Source: an uncultured Muribaculaceae bacterium
GTDB taxonomy: Bacteria; Bacteroidota; Bacteroidia; Bacteroidales; Muribaculaceae
Direction: 5' to 3'
Assembly (NCBI GenBank): GCA_910579105.1
Contig: CAJTRT010000052.1
Span: forward strand, 1 to 14,749
Length of the DNA: 14,749 bases
Part shown: positions 5,243-13,078 of the stretch, piece after piece
How positions within the stretch are numbered: the stretch's first letter is position 1
Layout: each line of letters begins with the position of its first letter
Program-made: the position numbers and the translations under genes
The notes under the pieces: generated by a model
Seen by the model: the letters and a program-made list of their open reading frames with translations, nothing else
What the model was told of the DNA's origin: nothing
The model's database searches: none

Positions 5243-6481
5243 ATGAAGAAATTTCTATCCTTAGTTCTCTTTATATTTTCTTTTGCGGTTAACAATGCAA
5301 AAGGAGATGTGATTATCCTGAAAACGGGAGAAAGCAAAGTTGTCTACAATATTGAGTTATCTAACAACTACATATTTTTTAATGAGAATCCCAAAGAGGA
5401 TTCCAACATTTCAAAACTTGCCATAACCGATGTCTTCGGCTATAAACTAGGTGACGGAGAAATACAGACAGTGGGTTCCGCCAATCCAACTTCTTCTGTT
5501 ACCGCGAACCCTTCCGCAAACGCTTCCCCAGAAAACGGGACTCCCTCTCTGTTGAAAAGCAAGATTGCGAAAGACAACGATGAAATCTTAGCTCGTTTAA
5601 CCGACTTCACAATAACGCCTAAGAAAAACAACAGCGGTATTTGTGGCGGCAAAGTCACCCCTGTATGGACATTCTCACAAAAGTCCATCCTGTCTGACGA
5701 AAATTTGCTGATAGGAGTTGATATGTTTGAGTTTTTAATCGGTGGCGTGGCATATAAAATTAAATTGACCAATAAAACTGACAAAATACTCTATGTGGAT
5801 CTCGCCAACACATTTGAGACAAATCAAGACGGAATCGCAAAACCATTTTATACTAATAAAATCTATACAACCAACGAAAACCATTCGTCGGGTGGTTCGC
5901 TAAATCTCGGCGCCGTTGCGGGTGCGGTTGGAATAGGAGGGGCGGTTGGAACCCTGGCGAATGGAATTTCCATAGGTGGTGGAAATTCGAAAGGAACGAC
6001 AGTAACGGAATCCCAATCACCTGTAATCACAATTCCACCTCATTCTTCAAAATATATTCCCGGAGAGAAAGTCAAAATTGGTGGTGATTATGACTATATG
6101 GAAATGCCTCTTTGCATGTATTTCATTACTGCCGGTCGACATATAGACAACAAGCTCGCTTTTGCTTATCAACATCAATATCTGAAAAGGTTGATTTTTT
6201 GGGACGGAGTTTTGCCAATTGACAATACAAAAATAACGGGTGAATCAATTGGCCTGGCAAAGAATGGTTATGTAGAGTTTGAAGAAGAGTCTGCTCCAAA
6301 AAGAAGGAACTTCACCATTACATATTCTGATTCACCACAATTCTCCACTTACTATCAATTGCCATTAGGATTTTATATCAAGGGATTTTTTGGAGGCGAA
6401 CTTTCTGATTTGACCAAGAAATGCGATATTGCCGGCAATGGTTTCCCAATGTTCGGGGTAGGTCATATCAAAAAGAAATAA
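5243..6481 (+). CDS. exported protein of unknown function, AT-rich gene
   Basis: A 412-residue protein I do not recognise. ATG 5243 is chosen over upstream in-frame starts because it gives a clear signal peptide (MKKFLSLVLFIFSFAVNNAKG) and follows TAACTTTG at 5197; the sequence before it is GC-rich and not coding-like. After the signal comes DVIILKTGESKVVYNIELSNNYIFF (22-46), an opening common in secreted Bacteroidetes proteins. It is followed by a Ser/Thr/Asn/Pro linker (78-102), a central region with KIKLTNKTDKILYVDLANTF (172-191), and a Gly/Ala/Ser-rich stretch (216-252, GAVAGAVGIGGAVGTLANG) that may be a linker or membrane-active segment. The rest looks beta-rich and aromatic, ending in GVGHIKKK. 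Base composition is clearly more AT-rich than any neighbour, which suggests recent acquisition. It converges on cca with a 10-bp gap and has no partner gene. Confidence 0.7.
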   Translation: MKKFLSLVLFIFSFAVNNAKGDVIILKTGESKVVYNIELSNNYIFFNENPKEDSNISKLAITDVFGYKLGDGEIQTVGSANPTSSVTANPSANASPENGTPSLLKSKIAKDNDEILARLTDFTITPKKNNSGICGGKVTPVWTFSQKSILSDENLLIGVDMFEFLIGGVAYKIKLTNKTDKILYVDLANTFETNQDGIAKPFYTNKIYTTNENHSSGGSLNLGAVAGAVGIGGAVGTLANGISIGGGNSKGTTVTESQSPVITIPPHSSKYIPGEKVKIGGDYDYMEMPLCMYFITAGRHIDNKLAFAYQHQYLKRLIFWDGVLPIDNTKITGESIGLAKNGYVEFEEESAPKRRNFTITYSDSPQFSTYYQLPLGFYIKGFFGGELSDLTKKCDIAGNGFPMFGVGHIKKK

Positions 6482-6491
6482 TCTTCACCTT

Positions 6492-7916
6492 TCACCCTTC
6501 ACTACCCGGAACGGGCGTAAGGCCGAGTTCGGAGGCGGCGAAGCGGAGCATGAGGTCGCGGGCGGCGGCGTGGTCGTTGGGGATTTCGCCGTCGAGGATG
6601 GCGTTCTTGATGCGTTCCTTGATTATGCCCACCTCGCGGCACTCGCCCAGGCCGAAGGTCTCCATGACCTCCAGGCCGTTGACCGGGGGCTGGAAGTTGC
6701 GTATGCGGTCGCGCTCTTCCAGCTCCACCATCTTCCGTTTGACGAGTTCGTAGTTGGCCCGGAAGCGCTCCACTTTCTCGCGGTTGCGCGAGGTGATGTC
6801 GGCCGAGCAGAGGGTCATGAGGTCGTCGATGTCGTCGCCGGCGTCGAACAGGAGGCGGCGCACGGCGGAGTCGGTCACCTCGTCCTCGACCAGGGCGATG
6901 GGGCGCATGTGCAGGTCGACGAGCTTCTGGACGTACTTCATATGCTCGTTCATCGGGAGCTTCATCTTGCGGAATATCCGGGGCACCATCTTGGCTCCGA
7001 CGGCGTTATGGCCGTGAAAGGTCCAGCCGAGCTGGCGGTCGAACCGCTTGGTGACGGGTTTGGCGATGTCGTGGAGCAGAGCCGCCCAGCGGAGCCACAC
7101 GTTGTCGCTCCCGGCGGCCACGTTGTCGAGCACGGCGAGGGTGTGGTAGAAGTTGTCCTTGTGGCCTATCCCCTTGACCACCTCCACTCCCCGGAGGGCG
7201 GCGAGTTCGGGGAAGATGAGTTTCAGCAGACCCGATTTCAGCAGCAGTTCCCACCCGCGGGACGGGCGGCGCGAGCGCATGATCTTCATCAGCTCGTCGG
7301 CCACGCGCTCGCGCGAGATTATCGATATGCGCCCGGCGTTGCGGCAGATGGCGTTGAAGGTGTCCTCGACGATGGTGAATCCGAGCTGGGTGGCGAAACG
7401 GATCGCGCGCATCATGCGCAGGGGGTCGTCGGAGAAAGTGACGTCGGGGTCGAGCGGCGTGCGTATCAGGCCGTCGTGCAGGTCGGCGATGCCGTTGTAC
7501 TTGTCAACCAGCTCTCCAAAGCGGCCGGCGTTGACGCAGACCGCCATGGCGTTGATAGTGAAATCGCGGCGCGCCAGGTCGTCGTCGAGGGTACCGTCCT
7601 CCACGATGGGCTTGCGTGAGTCGCGCTGATATGACTCGCGGCGCGCGCCCACAAATTCCAGCTCAATTCCCCGGCTCTTCACCTGCGCCGTTCCGAAGTT
7701 CTTGAACACGGCCACATGGGAGCCCCGTATACGTTTGCCCACGGCGCGGGCCACCTCTATGCCGCTTCCGACGGTCACGAAGTCGATGTCCTTTGACTCG
7801 CGTTTCAGGAACAGGTCGCGCACATAGCCGCCGACGGCGTAGCACTCGCGGCCCAGCTCGTCGGCAACGGAGCCGACGGTATGGAACACCGGTTGGTCAA
7901 TCTGCTCGACAATCAT
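6492..7916 (-). CDS. cca: CCA tRNA nucleotidyltransferase / poly(A) polymerase family with HD domain
   Basis: A 474-residue class II nucleotidyltransferase that adds or repairs the 3' CCA of tRNAs; some relatives are poly(A) polymerases. The head domain has GGYVRD (29-34), the catalytic metal-binding DIDF (43-46), RRDFTINAMA (116-125) and DPLRMMRAIRFA (164-175) with the nucleotide-reading segment after it (about 180-215). A C-terminal HD phosphohydrolase domain contains LLHDIAKP (280-287) and further His/Asp motifs (FHGHNAVGAK, DLHMRP). The length with HD domain is usual for Bacteroidetes. It is last in the zap-rny-ricT-gldH-pepP train, 7 bp after the M24 peptidase gene. CCA addition is the likeliest activity, because I see no second such gene here and this is the standard Bacteroidetes form. 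Confidence 0.9.
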   Translation of the reverse strand: MIVEQIDQPVFHTVGSVADELGRECYAVGGYVRDLFLKRESKDIDFVTVGSGIEVARAVGKRIRGSHVAVFKNFGTAQVKSRGIELEFVGARRESYQRDSRKPIVEDGTLDDDLARRDFTINAMAVCVNAGRFGELVDKYNGIADLHDGLIRTPLDPDVTFSDDPLRMMRAIRFATQLGFTIVEDTFNAICRNAGRISIISRERVADELMKIMRSRRPSRGWELLLKSGLLKLIFPELAALRGVEVVKGIGHKDNFYHTLAVLDNVAAGSDNVWLRWAALLHDIAKPVTKRFDRQLGWTFHGHNAVGAKMVPRIFRKMKLPMNEHMKYVQKLVDLHMRPIALVEDEVTDSAVRRLLFDAGDDIDDLMTLCSADITSRNREKVERFRANYELVKRKMVELEERDRIRNFQPPVNGLEVMETFGLGECREVGIIKERIKNAILDGEIPNDHAAARDLMLRFAASELGLTPVPGSEG

Positions 7917-7923
7917 CAGTCAA

Positions 7924-9108
7924 TCAATCAAGTGAAATTATTTCCTCGGGAGCGGCGGTGACACATTCCGCGCCATCTTCGCCGATTATGTAGGTATTCT
8001 CGATACCGACCGCGCCGACCCCGGGTATGACGAACTTGGGCTCCAGGGCCACGACGTTGCCAGCCTCCAGGATGTCGCGGCTGCGCGGGGCGAGCACCGG
8101 CAGCTCGTTGATTTCGATGCCGACGCCGTGGCCGACGAACCCGGCGTGCTGCGCGTGGCCCATGAAGTATTTCTCGAAGCCGCGCTCGCGGGCCATGTTC
8201 TCAGCCATCTCGTAAAGCGCCCTGGCCGACGCTCCGGAAGCGGCCATGCGGCGGAATTCGGCGTGTATGTCAATGGAGCACTGATGCGCGTCGAGCGCCA
8301 GCTTCGGCAGCGTGCCGAGCGAGTAGACGCGGGTCATGTCGGTCATATAGCCGGTGAAGTTTCCGTTCACGTCGACCATCACGGTGCAACCGGGACGGAT
8401 CTCCTCGCCAGAGGCCCCGACGGGAAGCGACGGATCCATCCCCCTGCCACCCATGGCGAAGTCGTAGGGGGATGGCGCGTCGGCGCTGTCGCCGCTGATC
8501 ACGTTCCCCATGAACAGCTCCATCGAGGAGCCGCTGATGCGGAACTGACCCAGGCACCCCTCCTTGCGCGAGAGATATTCGATGGCGGTCTGCAACTCAT
8601 AGTCGGTCATGCCGGTGGTGTAGAGCGAGGGGATTCGCGAGTAGACACCCACGTGTTTCGTCCCGGAGAGACGCACTTTTTCCAGTTCCGCAGGGGTCTT
8701 CACCGAGCGCGCCACGCGGAGCGCCGGGGAGCCGTTGACGCACTCCGCCGCAGGGAACACGGCTTTCAGCCTCTCGACGAGGGAGTATGAGCAAAGATCC
8801 ATCTCCAGCCCGAGGCGGTTCGGCGCGGCCGAGCCGAACCGCTCCAGCCAGGCGGGAATCTCCTCCGGCTTGCGGATATGGCAGACGCGTTCGCCGCCGA
8901 GATGGACGGGACGCTTGACGAACCACACGGGATCATCGTCGGCCGGAATGAGGGCGAAGCCGTCGAACACGCGCCCGGCCAGATAATAAATTGTCGCGAA
9001 GTCGCAGGCCAGCAGGGCGTCAAACCCGGCGTCGGCCATGGCGCGGCGCACCTTTTCGACGCGCATGAAACTCTCCCGCGGCAGGAGTAGGCTCAATGGT
9101 TCCATCAT
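7924..9108 (-). CDS. M24 family metallopeptidase (Xaa-Pro aminopeptidase/dipeptidase-like)
   Basis: A creatinase-fold peptidase of about 394 residues, predicted to cleave Xaa-Pro bonds in the cytoplasm. An N-terminal creatinase-like domain (about 1-140) precedes the catalytic domain, which has all five metal ligands: D246 (VMVDVNG), D257 (TDMTR), H327 (GHGVGIEINELP), E356 (ALEPKF) and E370 (IENTY). The upstream substrate-side His found in many aminopeptidases P is not seen; that place reads GGRGMDPSLPVG, as in a subgroup of M24 proteins. Start: a TTG at 9120 is possible, but ATG 9108 (next codon also ATG) is preferred. A later ATG at 9066 (MRVEKVRRAM), preceded by GGGAGAG, would remove a conserved-looking LSLLLPRESF segment. 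It lies 51 bp after gldH and 7 bp before cca. The exact substrate is uncertain. Confidence 0.85.
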   Translation of the reverse strand: MMEPLSLLLPRESFMRVEKVRRAMADAGFDALLACDFATIYYLAGRVFDGFALIPADDDPVWFVKRPVHLGGERVCHIRKPEEIPAWLERFGSAAPNRLGLEMDLCSYSLVERLKAVFPAAECVNGSPALRVARSVKTPAELEKVRLSGTKHVGVYSRIPSLYTTGMTDYELQTAIEYLSRKEGCLGQFRISGSSMELFMGNVISGDSADAPSPYDFAMGGRGMDPSLPVGASGEEIRPGCTVMVDVNGNFTGYMTDMTRVYSLGTLPKLALDAHQCSIDIHAEFRRMAASGASARALYEMAENMARERGFEKYFMGHAQHAGFVGHGVGIEINELPVLAPRSRDILEAGNVVALEPKFVIPGVGAVGIENTYIIGEDGAECVTAAPEEIISLD

Positions 9109-9135
9109 TATCGCTGTCAATAAGTTGGGTATGTT

Positions 9136-9155
9136 TTTTGACGGGTTTTGACGGG
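9136..9155. repeat. perfect 10-bp tandem duplication
   Basis: TTTTGACGGG occurs twice head to tail in the short gap between gldH and the M24 peptidase gene. It may be chance, slippage, or a protein-binding pair one helical turn apart. Confidence 0.6.
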
Positions 9156-9159
9156 AATG

Positions 9160-9639
9160 TCATTCTTCCGGTATGAAGAAAACGCCGACGCGCTCGATTC
9201 CCGGAAGAGTGTCGCGGCGCATTATGTGGCGGACCGTCAGCGGCGACCCGGAGCGGTGGGCCCGCAGGGCGTCCACGGTGTCGGTCACCTGGAACGAGGT
9301 GCCTATCCCGTGTCCCGTCCAGCGGCCGTTGCGGTCGGCCAGCCGAAGGCATACGGTGTCGCGGCGCGCCACCCCGCCGTCGGCGTCAGAGGTTATCTCG
9401 AGCCACAGGTCGGAGTAGGGATATTCGCCGGTGTGGGTCACGCCGACCGCGACCCGTCCGTAGGCCGCGGAATCGGTATGGGCCAGAGGAAAACGCAGGG
9501 TGTCGCTGTAACACCACCCGGGCGCGGGGGGCATGGCCTCGTAACCGCTGGCTGAGTTTCCGGGACGGGAACAGGAGGCGGCGGCGAGGAGCGCGGCTCC
9601 CGCCGCCGCGGTTCGTATGGCGCCGGGCAACGTCATCAC
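9160..9639 (-). CDS. gldH: GldH-like lipoprotein
   Basis: A 159-residue lipoprotein of the GldH family. In gliding Bacteroidetes GldH is needed for motility and type IX secretion; in non-gliding Bacteroidales its role is unclear. The N-terminus is a lipoprotein signal (AAAGAALLAAASC, lipidated Cys 23). The mature part holds the family pattern GYEAMPPAPGWCYSDTLRF, GVTHTGEYPYSDLWLEI and a C-terminal GRWTGHGIGTSFQ. The ATG overlaps the ricT stop (ATGA, 9639-9636), showing translational coupling; a second ATG follows at once. No other gld or por genes are in the window, so a gliding apparatus cannot be inferred. Confidence 0.8.
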   Translation of the reverse strand: MMTLPGAIRTAAAGAALLAAASCSRPGNSASGYEAMPPAPGWCYSDTLRFPLAHTDSAAYGRVAVGVTHTGEYPYSDLWLEITSDADGGVARRDTVCLRLADRNGRWTGHGIGTSFQVTDTVDALRAHRSGSPLTVRHIMRRDTLPGIERVGVFFIPEE

Positions 9640-11003
9640 TGCGGCCTTGGGCCTTTTTGAGGATTCTCCTTACCTCCTTCGGGTCTGGGGCCCTGGGGTT
9701 TGTGCTTCCTGGGCCGGTCGCGGCGGTCGCGGCGCGGCTGGTCTGAGCCGGGTCGGTCGGCCTGCGGTTTCTCGCCCTGCGGCCGGTCGGCGGCTTTCTG
9801 CTTGTCGCCCTGGGGCTTGTCGGCCCTCGGCTTCTGCGGCTGCTTCTGCCCGTCGCCACTCTTTTTCTTGCGCTTCTTCTTTTTGTTGTCGAAGCGCGTG
9901 AGGGAGTCCTGGCCGATGATGTCGCCGTATTCCGACGCTTTCGCCGGGGCTTCGACCTCCTCTGCGAGCTTCAGGGGTTTCTCGCCAGCCTTGTTGAGGG
10001 CGATTACCTCGAAAGCGCGTTCCGCGGTGAGCGTCACCAGGTTGGCAGGCACGTTCTTGTCGGTGGAATAGGTGATTTCCCCCTTGAAGATGTCGGCCTT
10101 GAAATAGAAATATGTCGCGTCGGCAGTCTCCAGCCTGATGTCCTTCGGCGGGAGCTTCTTCGAGGCCTCGATGTATGAGTCGATCTCGAAGTTGAGGCAG
10201 CATTTGAGCTTGGCGCACTGCCCGGCGAGCTTCTGCGGGTTGAGGGATATGTCCTGGTAGCGGGCCGCCGAGGTGCTGACACTCACGAAGTTGGTCATCC
10301 AGGTGTTGCAACAGAGCGGGCGGCCGCAGGGACCTATGCCGCCGATGCGGCCGGCCTCCTGGCGGGCGCCGATCTGCTTCATCTCGATGCGCACCTTGAA
10401 CTTCTCTGCCAGCACCTTTATGAGCTGTCGGAAGTCGACGCGCTCGTCGGCGATGTAGTAGAAGATGGCCTTGTTGCCGTCCCCCTGGTACTCCACGTCG
10501 CCGATCTTCATGTTGAGCTTCAGGTCGGCTGCGATCTGGCGCGAGCGTATCATGGTCTCGTTCTCCCGGTCCTTGGCCGCGCGATAGCGCTCCATGTCGG
10601 AGGCCTTGGCCTTGCGGAACACGCGCCGGGTCTCGGCGTTGGGCTTGACACCGGCCTTGCGCATTTGCAGGCGCACCAGCGCGCCGGTCATCGACACGCG
10701 GCCTATGTCGTGGCCGGGGGCGGCCTCGACTGCCACCCAGTCGCCTATTTCCAGGGGTATGTTGCCGGAATTGAGAAAGAACCCCTTGCGGGTGTTCTTG
10801 AACTGCACCTCGACCATGTTGTCGTCGGCGAAGCCTCCGGGAATGTCGTCGAGGTAGTTGAAGCTGTGGAGCTTCATGCGCACCTCGCCGCATCCGCCGC
10901 AGGTCGCGCAGGGAGTTTCAACCCCCTCGCGGCGGTGGGGGCACTTGTCGCACCCTCCGCCACCGCACCCTCCGGTCTTGGCGTTGTCGTTGTTTTCTGC
11001 CAT
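9636..11003 (-). CDS. ricT: PSP1/RicT family regulatory protein with long charged tail
   Basis: A 455-residue protein of the PSP1 family (RicT/YaaT). In Bacillus, RicT with RicA and RicF forms an iron-sulfur complex that directs RNase Y to specific mRNAs. The PSP1 core (about 60-285) contains VEVQFKNTRKGFFLN, GDWVAVEAAPGHDIGRV, the cysteine motifs GGIGPCGRPLCC (C226, C231, C232) and GQCAKLKCC (C263, C268, C269). An additional N-terminal cluster of six cysteines (13, 18, 21, 32, 35, 38) in CxxxxCxxC and CxxCxxC spacing looks like a metal or Fe-S site. From about residue 374 a tail of Lys, Arg, Pro, Gln, Gly and Asp is disordered and RNA-binding-like. It follows rny by 36 bp and overlaps gldH by 4 bp. 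No ricA or ricF is visible. Confidence 0.88.
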   Translation of the reverse strand: MAENNDNAKTGGCGGGGCDKCPHRREGVETPCATCGGCGEVRMKLHSFNYLDDIPGGFADDNMVEVQFKNTRKGFFLNSGNIPLEIGDWVAVEAAPGHDIGRVSMTGALVRLQMRKAGVKPNAETRRVFRKAKASDMERYRAAKDRENETMIRSRQIAADLKLNMKIGDVEYQGDGNKAIFYYIADERVDFRQLIKVLAEKFKVRIEMKQIGARQEAGRIGGIGPCGRPLCCNTWMTNFVSVSTSAARYQDISLNPQKLAGQCAKLKCCLNFEIDSYIEASKKLPPKDIRLETADATYFYFKADIFKGEITYSTDKNVPANLVTLTAERAFEVIALNKAGEKPLKLAEEVEAPAKASEYGDIIGQDSLTRFDNKKKKRKKKSGDGQKQPQKPRADKPQGDKQKAADRPQGEKPQADRPGSDQPRRDRRDRPRKHKPQGPRPEGGKENPQKGPRPQ

Positions 11004-11039
11004 AGTAAACAGTTTGGGTTAAACGGGTTACCTGGCGTG

Positions 11040-12581
11040 TTATTTCGCGAAGCTGACGGCGCGGGTCTCGCGGATGACGGTGATTTTCACCTGTCCGGGA
11101 TAGGTCATCTCGTCCTGGATGCGCTTGGCTATTTCGGTGGAGAGGTTCTCGGTCTCGGCATCGGTGATCTTGTCGGCTCCGACGATCACGCGGAGCTCGC
11201 GGCCGGCCTGGATGGCGTAGGTCTTGATCACGCCGGGATAGCTCAGGGCGAGCTGCTCCAGGTCGTTGAGGCGCTTGATGTAGGCCTCGACGATCTCGCG
11301 GCGGGCGCCGGGACGGGCGCCGGAAATGGCGTCGCACACCTGCACGATCGGCGCCAGGAGCGTGGTCTGCTCGATTTCATCGTGGTGCGCGCCGATGGCG
11401 TTGCATATCTCGGGCTTCTCCTTGCAGCGCTCCGCGATCTTCATGCCCAGGAGGGCGTGCGGCAGCTCGGGCTCCTCGTCGGGCACCTTGCCTATGTCGT
11501 GGAGCAGGCCGGCGCGGCGCGCCTTCTTGGGGTTGAGGCCCAGCTCCGAGGCCATTATGGCGCAGAGGTTGGCGGTCTCGCGGGCGTGCTGCAACAGGTT
11601 CTGGCCGTAGGACGAGCGGTATTTCATCTTGCCTATCATGCGGATCAGGTCGGGGTGCAGGCCGTGGATGCCGAGGTCGATGGCCGTGCGCTTGCCGGTC
11701 TCCACGATTTCCTCCTCGATCTGCTTGCGCACCTTGTTGACCACCTCCTCGATGCGGGCCGGATGGATGCGGCCGTCGGCCACGAGCTGGTGCAGGGCCA
11801 GGCGGGCGATCTCGCGGCGCACGGGGTCGAAGCCGCTGAGCACGATGGCCTCGGGGGTGTCGTCGACAATGATCTCGATGCCGGTGGCGGCCTCAAGGGC
11901 GCGGATGTTTCGACCCTCGCGGCCTATGATGCGCCCCTTGATCTCGTCGCTGTCGATGTGGAACACCGTCACGGAGTTCTCGATGGCGGCCTCCGTGGCC
12001 ACGCGCTGGATCGACTGCACGACGATCTTCTTGGCCTCCTTGTTGGCGGTCATCTTCGCCTCGTCCATAATCTCGTTGATATAGGCCGCAGCGGCGGTCT
12101 TCGCCTCGTCCTTCATCGACTCGACGAGCTTCTCGCGGGCTTCGTCGGCCGAGAGGCCGGAGATGTGTTCCAGGGCGTCCTGCGCGGAGCGCTTCAGGCG
12201 GTCGAGCTCCTCCTGGCGCTGGCCGATGACGGCCTCTTCGGCCTCGAGGCGCTGGCGGTAGAGGTCGAGCTCGTTGCGCTGGCGCTGGTTCTCGCTCTGC
12301 TGCTGGTTGAGCTGCCCCTCGCGCTGCTTGGCGCGCGCCTCGGCGCTCTGCACCTTCTGCATGCGCTGGGTGGCCTGGCGTTCCGCCTCGTCCTTGATCT
12401 TCATGCCGGCCTCGCGCCCTTTGAGTTCCTGTTTCTGGCGGATCACCTCCCCCTCGCGGGTCGCCTCGTCGATTATGGTCTTGGCGCGGCTGCGGGCCAG
12501 GGAGCGCTGCACCAGTATGGTGGCGAGCGAGCCGATGGCGATAGCCACCACTGCCACAGCGAGATATAAAAGAATGTTCAT
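11040..12581 (-). CDS. rny: ribonuclease Y
   Basis: A 513-residue membrane-anchored endoribonuclease that starts mRNA decay and processing in many bacteria. The order of parts is complete: one N-terminal transmembrane helix (about 4-25), a long coiled coil rich in Glu, Gln, Arg and Lys (about 30-195), a KH RNA-binding domain with the GxxG loop IIGREGRN (218-225), and an HD domain with H332, LLHDIGK (HD 361-362), GAHHDE (397-402) and VQVCDAISGARPGARRE (413-429). The ending VIRETRAVSFAK is typical of the family. Length is usual. It follows zapA by 177 bp that hold a structured RNA, and precedes ricT by 36 bp. No own promoter was recognised. Confidence 0.95.
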   Translation of the reverse strand: MNILLYLAVAVVAIAIGSLATILVQRSLARSRAKTIIDEATREGEVIRQKQELKGREAGMKIKDEAERQATQRMQKVQSAEARAKQREGQLNQQQSENQRQRNELDLYRQRLEAEEAVIGQRQEELDRLKRSAQDALEHISGLSADEAREKLVESMKDEAKTAAAAYINEIMDEAKMTANKEAKKIVVQSIQRVATEAAIENSVTVFHIDSDEIKGRIIGREGRNIRALEAATGIEIIVDDTPEAIVLSGFDPVRREIARLALHQLVADGRIHPARIEEVVNKVRKQIEEEIVETGKRTAIDLGIHGLHPDLIRMIGKMKYRSSYGQNLLQHARETANLCAIMASELGLNPKKARRAGLLHDIGKVPDEEPELPHALLGMKIAERCKEKPEICNAIGAHHDEIEQTTLLAPIVQVCDAISGARPGARREIVEAYIKRLNDLEQLALSYPGVIKTYAIQAGRELRVIVGADKITDAETENLSTEIAKRIQDEMTYPGQVKITVIRETRAVSFAK

Positions 12582-12627
12582 TGGTTGTATCGGTTAACTT
12601 GTGATGTATATAAGTTGTTAGTAGTTC

Positions 12628-12750
12628 AAAAAAACGAAAACAGCCGCAGCCTCCCGGTCGGCCCCTCGGGGCGTTCGGACGGCGTCGGCGTGCGGTGAGA
12701 ATCGGTGTCGCGTCCGCATCGCGCCCCCTCTGAGGCGCCGCGGGCGGCTC
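12628..12750 (-). ncRNA. ssrS: structured RNA between zapA and rny, 6S-like candidate
   Basis: Four nested helices form one long irregular rod on the minus strand: 12749-12744 with 12647-12642 (AGCCGC/GCGGCT), 12736-12732 with 12653-12649 (GCCTC/GAGGC), 12727-12722 with 12673-12668 (GGGGCG/CGCCCC) and 12716-12711 with 12681-12676 (CGGACG/CGTCCG). An asymmetric internal loop lies between the second and third. The rod is followed by GTTTTCG and T7 (12634-12628). About 120 nt, a rod with an open bulge, a T tail and a place just after zapA are what one expects of 6S RNA, which binds RNA polymerase; zapA linkage is known for 6S genes elsewhere. No promoter of its own is seen, so it may be processed from the zapA transcript, or may simply be the terminator of the zapA unit. 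Name given tentatively. Confidence 0.4.
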
Positions 12751-12758
12751 TCGCTATG

Positions 12759-13061
12759 TCAATCCCGGCCCGGGCCGACGTCGAGAAGTATCTCGTCGAG
12801 CCCGGCCTCGAACTTCTCCAGCTCCTTGGCGAGGCGCTCCTGCGAGCGCGTCTGCGTGTAGTAGAGCTGGGCGAACTGATATGCCACCATGGCAAGCACC
12901 TCCATCCGCGACTTGTCGCTGAAACGGTCGCTCCACAGGGAGTTGAGGCGGTTTACCTGGTATTCCGCCGTGCGGCACACCTCCTCGTCCTCGCGGTTGA
13001 TCTGGAGCGCGAGCGGAGCCTGCCCGGCGATACGGATTGTTATGTTGAGCTTGTCAGTCAA
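12759..13061 (-). CDS. zapA: cell division protein ZapA
   Basis: A 100-residue ZapA-family protein; known members bind and bundle FtsZ at the division ring. The N-terminal part LNITIRIAGQAPLALQINREDEEVCRTAEYQVNRLNSLW is the family's globular domain, and the C-terminal part (AMVAYQFAQLYYTQTRSQERLAKELEKFEAGLDEILLD) is the dimerising coiled coil. The start is taken as TTG 13061 because it begins exactly at the conserved TDKLNITIRI. GTG 13103 would add 14 non-conserved residues and overlap the upstream gene by 25 bp; no in-frame ATG exists in this region. It follows the coiled-coil gene by 17 bp. Confidence 0.85.
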   Translation of the reverse strand: MTDKLNITIRIAGQAPLALQINREDEEVCRTAEYQVNRLNSLWSDRFSDKSRMEVLAMVAYQFAQLYYTQTRSQERLAKELEKFEAGLDEILLDVGPGRD

Positions 13062-13078
13062 TTGTCGAGCTTTCGCAG

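Noticed and set aside
6570..7619. Open frame of 349 codons on the plus strand opposite cca
   Set aside because: Composition (Val, Glu, His, Gly, Ala runs) is that of a mirror frame; the opposite strand encodes a complete, motif-bearing Cca protein.
10665..12569. Open frame of 634 codons on the plus strand opposite rny and ricT
   Set aside because: It is the shadow of GC-rich codons of two certain genes; its product is low-complexity Leu/Ala/Gly/Asp/His-rich, has no recognisable domain, and ends exactly within their span.
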